A program made the position numbers and the translations under genes. Shown here piece after piece: positions 4,858-11,075 of a stretch of DNA of 14,317 nucleotides (within the stretch, counting starts at the first letter, position 1; each line of letters starts with the position of its first letter). The notes below the pieces were generated by a model. That model had not been told where the DNA came from. It searched no databases and worked only from the letters and a program-made list of their open reading frames with translations. Source of the stretch: Candidatus Moranbacteria bacterium CG23_combo_of_CG06-09_8_20_14_all_35_22 (GTDB lineage Bacteria > Patescibacteriota > Minisyncoccia > Moranbacterales > UBA2206); contig PCRW01000047.1 in NCBI GenBank assembly GCA_002772115.1, positions 1 through 14,317 of the forward strand, in the 5' to 3' direction.

Positions 4858-7119
4858 ATGGTCAATTTAAACCTGCCTCTAAAATCCATTCCCCGCATTA
4901 CGCCGAAATATGTTCGCGTTTTGGAAAAACTCGGGGTTTTTACGGTAAAGGATTTTTTGTTTTATTTTCCTTTTCGTTATGATGATTTTTCCCAGATTGT
5001 TTCGATCTCCGAAGATTATTTGAATCAAGTTATTACCGTTTCCGGAAAAATTATAAAAACCAAACTCAACCGAATTTTTCGCCGAAAAATGAGCATAGTG
5101 GAAATCATTATCGGGACTGAAAATAACATTCCCCTGAAAGCCGTCTGGTTCAATCAACCTTTTATTTTAGAAACTCTAAAAGAAGGAGTTGAAGTGAGAT
5201 TATCTGGAAAATTAATCCTAGACGGCAAAAAATTTTCAATGAGCTCCCCTGCTTGGGAAAAATCCTCTCGCGATATGACTAACACGGGACGACTCATTCC
5301 AATTTATCCGCAAACTTCCGGCATCACTTCTAAATGGATCCGCTGGCAAATGAAAATGCTCTTAGAACCACTTGGACATCCGATGTCCAAGTGGACATCG
5401 GATGTCTTAATCGACATTTTGCCAAAAGAAATTAGAAAAAAATATAATCTTTATGATATTTATACTACTCTTAGCCAAATTCACTTTCCGGACTCAAAAG
5501 AAAAATTGATTCGCGCCCAAAAGAGAATGGCTTTTCAAGAAATGTTTTTAGTGCAACTTAAAACCATTCAGATAAAAAAAGAATTTGCAGAAAAAAATTC
5601 TACTGGCATAAAATTTGACGAGAAACTAATCAAAAATTTTGTAAACCATTTGCCTTTCAAGTTAACAAATGCACAAAGAAAAGCTTCTTTTGAAATTTTG
5701 AAAGATTTAGAAAAACCACGCCCGATGAATCGATTGCTCAATGGTGATGTCGGATCAGGCAAAACAATTGTCTCGGCCATTTCTGCCCTACAAACAATTT
5801 CCGCCAGCTATCAAACGACCATTATGGCACCCACCGAAGTTTTGGCCCGCCAGCACTTTGAAAGTTTTTGTGAAATATTTAAAAACTATGATATAAAAAT
5901 AGCCTTATTAACAAGTTCTTATAAATTAATTTCAGAACCAAAAGCAAATCAAAATTTGAAAATTGAAAATTTAAAATTGATTGAAAATTGCAAATTGAAA
6001 ATTGAAAATTATACTCGAACTATAAAAAGCACAACTCGCTCTGAATTACTAACATCTATCCAAACAAATGAAGTGCAATTAGTCATCGGCACTCACGCCC
6101 TTATTCAAAAAGATGTTAAGTTTAAAAATCTGGCGTTAATCATCATCGATGAACAGCATCGTTTTGGCGTTGCACAACGCGCCACATTGCAACAGAATAT
6201 TCCACGTGAATCCGCGCAACAAGTGCCTCACTTGCTGACTATGACGGCCACGCCTATTCCGCGCACCCTAGCCATTGCTTTTTTTGGTAGCTTAGATCTA
6301 TCAATTTTAGATGAAATGCCGAAAAATCGAAAACCTATCATCACAAAAATAATTACGCCAACTGGTCGAGAAAAAGTTTATAATTTTATCCGCAGTGAAA
6401 TCAAAAAAAGTCCCGCCTCGACTCGCGAAGACGATCGCTCGTCGACGCGAGGCGGGCGACAAGTTTTTGTCATTCTGCCCCTCATTGAAGAATCACTTTC
6501 TGAAAGCATGATCGATGTCAAAGCTGTTAAAGCCGAACATGAAAGATTGTCAAAAATTATATTTCCCGAATTCAAACTTGGACTTCTCCACGGCAAGCTA
6601 AAAGCTAAAGAAAAAGAAGCTGTTATGAAAGATTTCTCTGACAAAAAAATTGATATCTTAGTTTCCACTTCCGTAGTGGAAGTCGGCATCGACATTCCCA
6701 ATGCCACTGTAATAATAATTGAAAACTCCGAAAGATTTGGCCTGACACAACTGCATCAATTTCGCGGACGCGTCGGCCGAGGAAAAGAGCAATCTTATTG
6801 TTTTCTTTTCACTGCAGAAAATTCCGTACCTACCTCCGTACCTACGCGCATACCTACGCGTTTGAAAATATTAGAAAAAACCAACGACGGTTTTGAAATT
6901 TCCGAACATGATTTGAAACTGCGCGGTCCAGGACAATTTTTTGGAAACATCCAATCAGGCTTACCCGATATTGCTATGGAACATTTGAGCAATGTCAAAC
7001 TCATCAAATTTGCCCGCGCCGAAGCAAAAAATTTATTGGAAAATGATCCCAAATTAAAAGAGCACCCGCTATTAGCTGATGCCCTGAAAAAGTTTTCAGA
7101 AAAAATACATTTAGAGTAA
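4858..7119 (+). CDS. recG: ATP-dependent DNA helicase RecG
   Basis: Branch-migrating helicase that processes stalled forks and Holliday junctions. The N-terminal HhH/wedge domain begins with LKSIPRITPKYVRVLEKLGV and VKDFLFYFPFRYDD. Helicase motifs are Walker A GDVGSGKT (296-303), DEQH (431-434), TATPIPRT (463-470), STSVVEVGIDIPNA, and motif VI QFRGRVGR (634-641), followed by GFEISEHDLKLRGPGQFFG. At 753 residues it is longer than usual (about 680-700). The excess comes from four in-frame inserts: GHPMSKWTSD around 172-183, a KIEN-rich stretch around 362-385, a 15-residue family C insert around 519-533, and VPTSVPTRIPTR around 657-668. All lie between, not inside, motifs, so the enzyme may still work. 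Confidence 0.95.
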   Translation: MVNLNLPLKSIPRITPKYVRVLEKLGVFTVKDFLFYFPFRYDDFSQIVSISEDYLNQVITVSGKIIKTKLNRIFRRKMSIVEIIIGTENNIPLKAVWFNQPFILETLKEGVEVRLSGKLILDGKKFSMSSPAWEKSSRDMTNTGRLIPIYPQTSGITSKWIRWQMKMLLEPLGHPMSKWTSDVLIDILPKEIRKKYNLYDIYTTLSQIHFPDSKEKLIRAQKRMAFQEMFLVQLKTIQIKKEFAEKNSTGIKFDEKLIKNFVNHLPFKLTNAQRKASFEILKDLEKPRPMNRLLNGDVGSGKTIVSAISALQTISASYQTTIMAPTEVLARQHFESFCEIFKNYDIKIALLTSSYKLISEPKANQNLKIENLKLIENCKLKIENYTRTIKSTTRSELLTSIQTNEVQLVIGTHALIQKDVKFKNLALIIIDEQHRFGVAQRATLQQNIPRESAQQVPHLLTMTATPIPRTLAIAFFGSLDLSILDEMPKNRKPIITKIITPTGREKVYNFIRSEIKKSPASTREDDRSSTRGGRQVFVILPLIEESLSESMIDVKAVKAEHERLSKIIFPEFKLGLLHGKLKAKEKEAVMKDFSDKKIDILVSTSVVEVGIDIPNATVIIIENSERFGLTQLHQFRGRVGRGKEQSYCFLFTAENSVPTSVPTRIPTRLKILEKTNDGFEISEHDLKLRGPGQFFGNIQSGLPDIAMEHLSNVKLIKFARAEAKNLLENDPKLKEHPLLADALKKFSEKIHLE
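5375..5406. repeat. Perfect 32-bp hairpin inside recG
   Basis: GACATCCGATGTCC, loop AAGT, GGACATCGGATGTC: 14-bp arms with no mismatch. The left part is itself palindromic (TTGGACATC-C-GATGTCCAA). It encodes about ten extra residues (GHPMSKWTSD) between the wedge domain and the helicase core, where homologues normally continue directly to the PKEIRKKYNL stretch. Confidence 0.8.
5941..6012. repeat. A/T-rich AAAATTGAAAATT-type repeat inside recG
   Basis: Repeated words AATTTGAAAATTG, AAATTGATTGAAAATTGC and AAATTGAAAATTGAAAATT encode a lysine/isoleucine/glutamate/asparagine-rich insert (KIENLKLIENCKLKIEN). RecG homologues have only a short linker between LLTSS and the SELL...VIGTHALI stretch. 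Similar A/T words occur in the intergenic tract at 10561-10660. Confidence 0.6.
6412..6456 (+). repeat. Family C palindromic element inserted in frame in recG
   Basis: 45 bp with arms CCCGCCTCG/CGAGGCGGG and inner stem GACGA/TCGTC (loop TCGC). It is read as PASTREDDRSSTRGG, in the same orientation and frame as the copy in smpB. It lies between IKKS and RQVFVILPLIEE; RecG homologues normally read KKGRQV here. Excision of exactly these 45 bases leaves an uninterrupted frame. Confidence 0.88.
6825..6860. repeat. Three tandem 12-bp repeats inside recG
   Basis: Units CGTACCTACCTC, CGTACCTACGCG and CATACCTACGCG follow one another exactly and encode VPTS-VPTR-IPTR. The site is the loop after the CFLFTAENS strand and before LKILEKTNDGFEI, a variable place in RecG. 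Confidence 0.75.
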
Positions 7120-7120
7120 A

Positions 7121-7212
7121 TCAGAACCACTGATTATCACTGATTTTCCTGATTGCACATGAATTAAAATTCAGTGAAATCATGTGAGTTCATGTGCGAA
7201 TCAGTGGTTCAG
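7121..7212. repeat. Intergenic palindromic repeat, family B copy 2
   Basis: TCAGAACCACTGATTATCAC on the left and GAATCAGTGGTTC on the right are terminal inverted repeats; inner words CACATGAATTAAAATTCAGTG and ATCATGTGAGTTCATGTG also pair. The copy starts one base after the recG stop and its right end supplies the last codons and TGA stop of the convergent glycosyltransferase gene. It may help end transcription from both sides. Confidence 0.8.
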
Positions 7213-8529
7213 ACATTTTCTATAAACCTCCAACATCTTCTTTGCACAAATTGAAGCGGTGAATTTTAGTTCGGCGATGCGTTTAGATGCTTCGCTGAAA
7301 TTTTTTCGCAATTCTTTATTATTGATTAATTTCAAAACTGCCCCACTAAATTCAGATTCATTTTCGGAAACCAAAAACCCATTGCCATTATTCAAAACCA
7401 AACTATTTATTCCCGTCGCATTGACTGCCACAATCGGAAGGCTCATATACATCGCTTCGGTAATGATCATGCCTTGTGTTTCGGATTTGGAACCGTAGAC
7501 AAAAATGTCTGCGCAGGCATAAAAATTTTTTATTTCTATTCTTTCCACTTCTCCACAAAAAATAATCTTGTCTGAAATTTTTTCTTGCTGACAAAAATTT
7601 TCCAAGTCCCGTCGAAGATACCCATCCCCCACCACTAAGAATTTTATCTTCCCCCACCTCTCCCTTCGGGAGAGGTCGAGCTGGTAATCCAGCTCGGGAG
7701 AGGGCTCTTTGTGAAAATCTTTAAATTCAATTTTACCTTTAATTTCTTTTGTTTCACTTAGCACCCTCTCCTGTCTTGAGTACAAGACATCCTCTCCCAT
7801 AGTGAGAGGAGGATTAGAATTTTTTAAAACATTTCTAATTGATCGAAAAACAAATTCGACATTTTTTTCTGTCGTTAAACGAGAAACTATAAGCAATATT
7901 ACTTCATCGCTTTTTATATTATATTTTTCTCTAATTTTATTCTTGTCAGCGTTGACAAATTCTTCCTCAAGAACTCCTGTGGCAATTGGGATTATATTTT
8001 TATTTTCAACTCCCCATTTTCGAAGAATTGGAATAATCGAATCAGTCGGCACAATAACTGCATCCGCAAGGTTGGCAAATTTAACCGCTTTTCTAATAAT
8101 ATATCCGGCTGAAATTTTTGTTGGAATAAATGGCACAAAATTTGTATATTGATCATAAAGCGTGTGCCAAGTAAAAATCAACGGGATTTTCCTGCCTCGT
8201 CGGCTCGCAAGTTTCCTCGCCCATTTCATCGCTACGCTTCCCAACAAATTTGGATGTTGAGCATAAATCACATCCAAATCAAGATTTTTTATTATTCTAT
8301 TCATTTTCCAAGAATACGGAATGGCTAAGGGAAAACGGAATTTAATTTCAATATCAAATGATGGATAACGAAAAACCCGTGGGTTTTTATCTTCATAACC
8401 TTTCCAGCGCGGAGCAAAAATAAAAACGGTGTTGCCCCGTTTTTCCAGTTCACGCCTAAAAGTTTCAATTGACCTTGTGACGCCGTAAGGATTAGGAAGA
8501 TAATTATTAGTAAAAATTCCTATTTTCAT
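7201..8529 (-). CDS. GT4-family glycosyltransferase with a ~55-residue repeat-derived insert
   Basis: GT-B fold retaining glycosyltransferase, probably acting at the membrane on a lipid or cell-surface acceptor; the exact substrate is not predictable. The N-terminal Rossmann half starts MKIGIFTNNYLPNPYGVTRSI with the glycine-containing acceptor loop, and IPLIFTWHTLYDQYTNF is typical of the diacylglycerol glucosyltransferase/PimA-like group. The C-terminal half has IVSRLTTEKN (214-223), FLVVGDGYLRRDLE and the EX7E motif (E350, E358) in SETQGMIITEAM. Between NVLKNSN and IKFLVVGDG about 55 residues (240-294) derive from a hairpin-rich DNA insert; homologues have almost nothing there. The last three codons and the TGA lie in family B repeat DNA. 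The ATG follows the hydrolase stop directly, so the two genes form an operon. Confidence 0.9.
   Translation of the reverse strand: MKIGIFTNNYLPNPYGVTRSIETFRRELEKRGNTVFIFAPRWKGYEDKNPRVFRYPSFDIEIKFRFPLAIPYSWKMNRIIKNLDLDVIYAQHPNLLGSVAMKWARKLASRRGRKIPLIFTWHTLYDQYTNFVPFIPTKISAGYIIRKAVKFANLADAVIVPTDSIIPILRKWGVENKNIIPIATGVLEEEFVNADKNKIREKYNIKSDEVILLIVSRLTTEKNVEFVFRSIRNVLKNSNPPLTMGEDVLYSRQERVLSETKEIKGKIEFKDFHKEPSPELDYQLDLSRRERWGKIKFLVVGDGYLRRDLENFCQQEKISDKIIFCGEVERIEIKNFYACADIFVYGSKSETQGMIITEAMYMSLPIVAVNATGINSLVLNNGNGFLVSENESEFSGAVLKLINNKELRKNFSEASKRIAELKFTASICAKKMLEVYRKCLNH
7648..7812. repeat. Hairpin-rich in-frame insert in the glycosyltransferase gene
   Basis: About 165 bp with four stem-loops: CCTCTCCC-TTC-GGGAGAGG (7657-7675), CGAGCTGG-TAAT-CCAGCTCG (7677-7696), GTCTTG-AGTA-CAAGAC (7773-7788) and CCTCTC...GAGAGG (7791-7809). 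A second GGGAGAGG (7696-7703) and CCCTCTCC (7764-7771) can pair in other ways. The insert length is a multiple of three and has no stop in the coding frame. Confidence 0.75.
8190..8211. repeat. Possible degenerate family C half-element in the glycosyltransferase gene
   Basis: CCTGCCTCGTCGGCTCGCAAG resembles the left arm of family C (CCCGCCTCGACTCGCAAG) with three extra bases. On the coding strand it gives LASRRGR between AMKWARK and KIPLIFTWH, where homologues usually read directly through. No right arm is visible. Confidence 0.35.
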
Positions 8530-9351
8530 TTAGTTTTTATTTATAAAATTCAGTATATCTTCAAAAATATGTTCATTTTTAATGTCCGAGATAAAAGTAT
8601 GATAGGCTCGATCAACATATTTTTTTTCCTTAATTTTGGAACTTATTTTTTCATAAATTTTTTCTAGACTGTTTTTAGCAACCACATGATCTCTATTTGA
8701 TTGCAAAATAAAACAAGGCTGTTTTACTTTTAGCAAAACCTTTCTCGAAATTTTCATCAATTTATACAGCTCTAGGGCGCTTTTTATCGGATAAGATTGA
8801 TAGGAAATCAAGCGAGTAATAGTAGTTGATGCCCCAAAAGTCGGCGGATAGAATTTTTTATAATATTTTTTGAAATATTTTAAAATATTTACAATAAAAA
8901 CTGAAATTTTTTCTAATTTAATTTTATATGGCATCGCCATTAAAATAATTCCGGAAATATTAGCTTTATTTTTCGCTAACATCGCCGTAAGATTGGCACC
9001 CATTGATGTTCCCGCTACAAAAATTTTTTCGTGATCCTTAGCCAATTCTTCATAAGCTCTTGTTACATCACACAGCCATTCTTCCCAACGGACATTTTCC
9101 AAATCTTCTGGCTTTGTCCCATGTCCACGAAGAAGCGGTCCTGAAACTGTGTAACCATTTTCATTAAGATATTTTCCCAGTCGTCGAACTTCATATGGCA
9201 CAGAAGTCCAACCATGGATAAGTAAAACCGCCTTCCCATTTGTCCCAAGAAAATAAAAAGGTTCTTTTAACAAACCATGTTCTTCTTCGTATAACTGTTT
9301 AGGATCCGCAGATAGAACTCCTCTAGTTTTTTCACATGTCTTGTTAATCAT
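8530..9351 (-). CDS. Alpha/beta hydrolase (carboxylesterase/monoacylglycerol lipase type)
   Basis: Serine hydrolase of about 273 residues with a complete triad (numbered from the ATG at 9351): nucleophile S116 in the GTSMG elbow, D221 in SNRDHVV and H251 in RAYHTFI. The oxyanion region is LLIHGWTS and the fold continues with GYTVSGPLLRGHGTKPEDL, typical of the Est30/monoglyceride-lipase group. There is no signal peptide, so it should act in the cytoplasm, probably on small acyl esters. Two starts are possible, 9360 and 9351. A TATAAT ends 3 nt before the first, so transcription would begin at or within it; the second is preferred. The stop abuts the ATG of the glycosyltransferase, which suggests linked lipid-related functions, but that is inference. 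Confidence 0.88.
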   Translation of the reverse strand: MINKTCEKTRGVLSADPKQLYEEEHGLLKEPFYFLGTNGKAVLLIHGWTSVPYEVRRLGKYLNENGYTVSGPLLRGHGTKPEDLENVRWEEWLCDVTRAYEELAKDHEKIFVAGTSMGANLTAMLAKNKANISGIILMAMPYKIKLEKISVFIVNILKYFKKYYKKFYPPTFGASTTITRLISYQSYPIKSALELYKLMKISRKVLLKVKQPCFILQSNRDHVVAKNSLEKIYEKISSKIKEKKYVDRAYHTFISDIKNEHIFEDILNFINKN

Positions 9352-9363
9352 AATTAGCATTCT

Positions 9364-9369
9364 ATTATA
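9364..9369 (-). promoter_or_regulatory. Candidate -10 box for the hydrolase-glycosyltransferase operon
   Basis: The minus strand reads TATAAT, a perfect consensus -10, 12 nt before the ATG at 9351. No good -35 is seen at 16-18 bp. It lies in the 57-66 bp gap after dedA and would give a very short leader. Confidence 0.45.
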
Positions 9370-9417
9370 CTCGCATTATTTAGCAAATGATAAAATCTCT
9401 TAATTTTTATAATTTTT

Positions 9418-10026
9418 TTATTTATTATTTTCATTTTCCTTAAACATTTTTTTTGATTGATAACTTTTATAAATATTTATAATAACAAAAGTAATGATTG
9501 CCGTTCCAAAAATTACCCAGCCGATCCATTTGATATAAATTTGAATTTCCCGCCAGAGATAACCATAGAAATATCCCATTGCCACCAAAAATCCACTCCA
9601 GATTATTCCACCCAGAAAAGAATATTTTACAAATTTTTTGAAATTCATCTTCACAATTCCCGCTGCCACAAAAGTTGCCCAACAAAGTCCCGCGGTGGAC
9701 TTGACTGCAAGAATTGTTTTCCCTCCGTGATGCTCAAAATATTTTTCCATTTTCAAAACCAAATTTTCCGTGATGCCTATATATTTTCCCACTCGTCTAA
9801 CAAAGCCCATTCCATATTTATATCCCAGCCCATAAAGAATGATGTCTCCGCCCATATCGCCAATTATTGAAAAAATGAGAACAATAAAAATATTAAACGC
9901 ACCAAGACTCGCAAGCATCGAAGCGATGATTGTCACCACTGGCCCTTCGATAATCATCAAAGGAAGCATTATGGCATAGCCATACTGTGAGAGAAATTCA
10001 AAAATTTGTTGACCTGTTTGATCCAT
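9418..10026 (-). CDS. DedA/VTT-family membrane protein
   Basis: Polytopic membrane protein of 202 residues, the normal size for DedA (SNARE-associated, VTT) proteins, which are implicated in phospholipid flipping and envelope homeostasis. It begins with the amphipathic re-entrant region IFEFLSQYGYAIMLPLMIIEGPVVTI, then GAFNIFIVLIFSIIGDMGGDIILYGLGYKYG, a central KYFEHHGGKTILAVKSTAG segment, and C-terminal helices. In well-studied members the segment after the KHG-like motif reads flgRFiPgvR, with two essential arginines. Here it reads ILAVKSTAGLCWA, so the first is lysine and the second is missing; this is a divergent subtype. The ATG at 10026 is 6 nt after a TAGAAT box. It is divergent from smpB, with a 45-bp gap. 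Confidence 0.85.
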   Translation of the reverse strand: MDQTGQQIFEFLSQYGYAIMLPLMIIEGPVVTIIASMLASLGAFNIFIVLIFSIIGDMGGDIILYGLGYKYGMGFVRRVGKYIGITENLVLKMEKYFEHHGGKTILAVKSTAGLCWATFVAAGIVKMNFKKFVKYSFLGGIIWSGFLVAMGYFYGYLWREIQIYIKWIGWVIFGTAIITFVIINIYKSYQSKKMFKENENNK

Positions 10027-10032
10027 AATCCA

Positions 10033-10041
10033 ATTCTAGCA
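10033..10041 (-). promoter_or_regulatory. Candidate extended -10 for dedA
   Basis: On the minus strand TGCTAGAAT (TG-n-TAGAAT) ends 6 nt before the dedA ATG. It forms an inverted repeat (TCTAGCA/TGCTAGA) with the matching box of smpB at 10057-10065, giving two back-to-back boxes in a 45-bp divergent gap. No -35 is evident. The spacing fits a leaderless transcript. Confidence 0.45.
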
Positions 10042-10056
10042 AAAATAAGAAAGAAA

Positions 10057-10065
10057 TGCTAGACT
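10057..10065 (+). promoter_or_regulatory. Candidate extended -10 for smpB
   Basis: TGCTAGACT (TG-n-TAGACT) ends 6 nt before the smpB ATG, mirroring the box for dedA. TAGACT matches the consensus at four of six positions, but the TG extension and identical spacing support it. No -35 is evident. Confidence 0.4.
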
Positions 10066-10071
10066 TGGTTT

Positions 10072-10560
10072 ATGAGTGTTTTAGCAATAAATAAACGAGC
10101 ACATTTTGATTATGCAATTTTAGAAAGCTATGAAGCTGGAATTGCACTTTTTGGCCATGAGGTAAAATCGATAAAAACCAAGCATGTGAGCCTCAAAGAG
10201 TCTTTTGTGACAATCCATGGCCGAGAATTATATCTGACTAATGCGCATATTCCACCCTATATTCACGCTGGAATTATCAATAATTACAACCCGACTAGAC
10301 CAAGAAAACTTCTGCTCAAAAAATCAGAAATAAAACATTTAATTGGCAAGGCTAGAACGCAAGGCTTGACACTCGTACCAATTAAATTATATACTAAAAA
10401 ACGACCCGCCTCGACTCGCGGAGACCGTTTGTCGATGCGAGGCGGGCTGATAAAATTAGAATTTGGCCTCGGAAAAGGTAAAAAAGAATACGACAAACGA
10501 GACAAAATCAAAAAAAGAGAAGACTCCATAGAAGCTAGAAGAGCGCTGAAGAATTTTTAA
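10072..10560 (+). CDS. smpB: SsrA-binding protein SmpB with a repeat-derived insert
   Basis: Binds tmRNA and delivers it to stalled ribosomes for trans-translation. It has 162 residues. Recognisable blocks are the N-terminal AINKRAHFDYAILESYEAGIAL with GHEVKSIK, then LKESFVTIHGRELYLTNAHIPPY and the NPTRPRKLLLKKSEI stretch. The C-terminal LEFGLGKGKKEYDKRDKIKKRE tail is the part that mimics the codon-anticodon region in the decoding centre. Between LYTKKR and LIKLEFGLGKGKK sit 14 extra residues, PASTRGDRLSMRGG, encoded by a family C element; without them the protein is 148 residues, a normal size. The insert lies in a beta hairpin between strands of the OB fold. It is 125 bp upstream of ssrA, so the protein and its RNA partner are neighbours. 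Confidence 0.94.
   Translation: MSVLAINKRAHFDYAILESYEAGIALFGHEVKSIKTKHVSLKESFVTIHGRELYLTNAHIPPYIHAGIINNYNPTRPRKLLLKKSEIKHLIGKARTQGLTLVPIKLYTKKRPASTRGDRLSMRGGLIKLEFGLGKGKKEYDKRDKIKKREDSIEARRALKNF
10405..10446 (+). repeat. Family C palindromic element inserted in frame in smpB
   Basis: 42 bp, arms CCCGCCTCG/CGAGGCGGG with inner GAC/GTC and loop CGTTT. It is read as PASTRGDRLSMRGG. Excision leaves KKRLIKLEFGL, a normal SmpB strand. It is three bases shorter than the other two copies, so the frame is still kept. Confidence 0.88.
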
Positions 10561-10677
10561 TTTTTATAATTTTTAATTTTGTAAATAAATCTTAATTTTT
10601 AAATTTTTAAACATTCTAACATTAAAAATTATTTAAAAATTGGAAATTAAAAATTAAAAATTCCGTACGAAGTACGG
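10561..10677. repeat. A/T-rich repeat tract and hairpin upstream of tmRNA
   Basis: 10561-10660 consists of AATTTTTAATTTT and AAAAATTATTTAAAAATT words that pair with each other, similar in style to the A/T insert in recG. At 10663-10677 a GC-richer hairpin CCGTAC-GAA-GTACGG follows. A clear -35/-10 pair for ssrA cannot be picked out because the whole tract is A/T-rich. Confidence 0.45.
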
Positions 10678-10685
10678 TCCCCCAC

Positions 10686-11071
10686 GGGGATGTTTGGTTT
10701 CGACAAGTTGTACATTTAAAATATGCAAGCCGAGAATGGTAATCACTCGTTAAAATTTTACCAAATTAATAAGTGCAAACTTATTTTCAAAAGCAAAAAC
10801 TGCGATTGCGCAAGCTTTCACAGCTAACTTTGCCTACGCTTTGGCTTAATTGCCGAGGCCATCGAACTATCCACTCCTAATAGATAGAGCTCGGTGTTAT
10901 ACATTAGGATAGCCAAAATTGCATTTTCTAGGCTACTTTGGTAAAATTACACTAGAAAAAAGGTTGGGATGTTTTGTTAGTTCATAACTCCCAATCTAAA
11001 CAAACTAACTAAGCTTGTAGAGGATTTTAAATGAATAGCTTTGGACATGGGTTCAATTCCCATCATCTCCA
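10686..11071 (+). ncRNA. ssrA: Transfer-messenger RNA (tmRNA)
   Basis: Rescues stalled ribosomes by acting as tRNA-Ala and as a short mRNA encoding a degradation tag. The 5' end GGGGATGTTTGGTTTCGACA pairs with the 3' CATCTCC (one G-U), and the T-arm ATGGGTTCAATTCCCAT is typical; discriminator A at 11071 follows and CCA is not fully encoded. The tag frame ends GCT TTG GCT TAA at 10847-10849, giving the usual YALA-like degron (AFTANFAYALA). Resume codon is either GCA 10793 (18 codons, AKTAIAQAFTANFAYALA) or the in-frame GCA 10775 (24 codons); both have an A at -4. Downstream, GCCGAGG and TAGGATAGCC-like segments should form the later pseudoknots. About 386 nt, a normal size. Confidence 0.95.
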
Positions 11072-11075
11072 CAGT

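Noticed and set aside
6378..6707. 109-codon antisense open frame over recG
   Set aside because: It is opposite a highly conserved helicase region and shows no recognisable protein pattern; the same applies to other antisense frames in the window.
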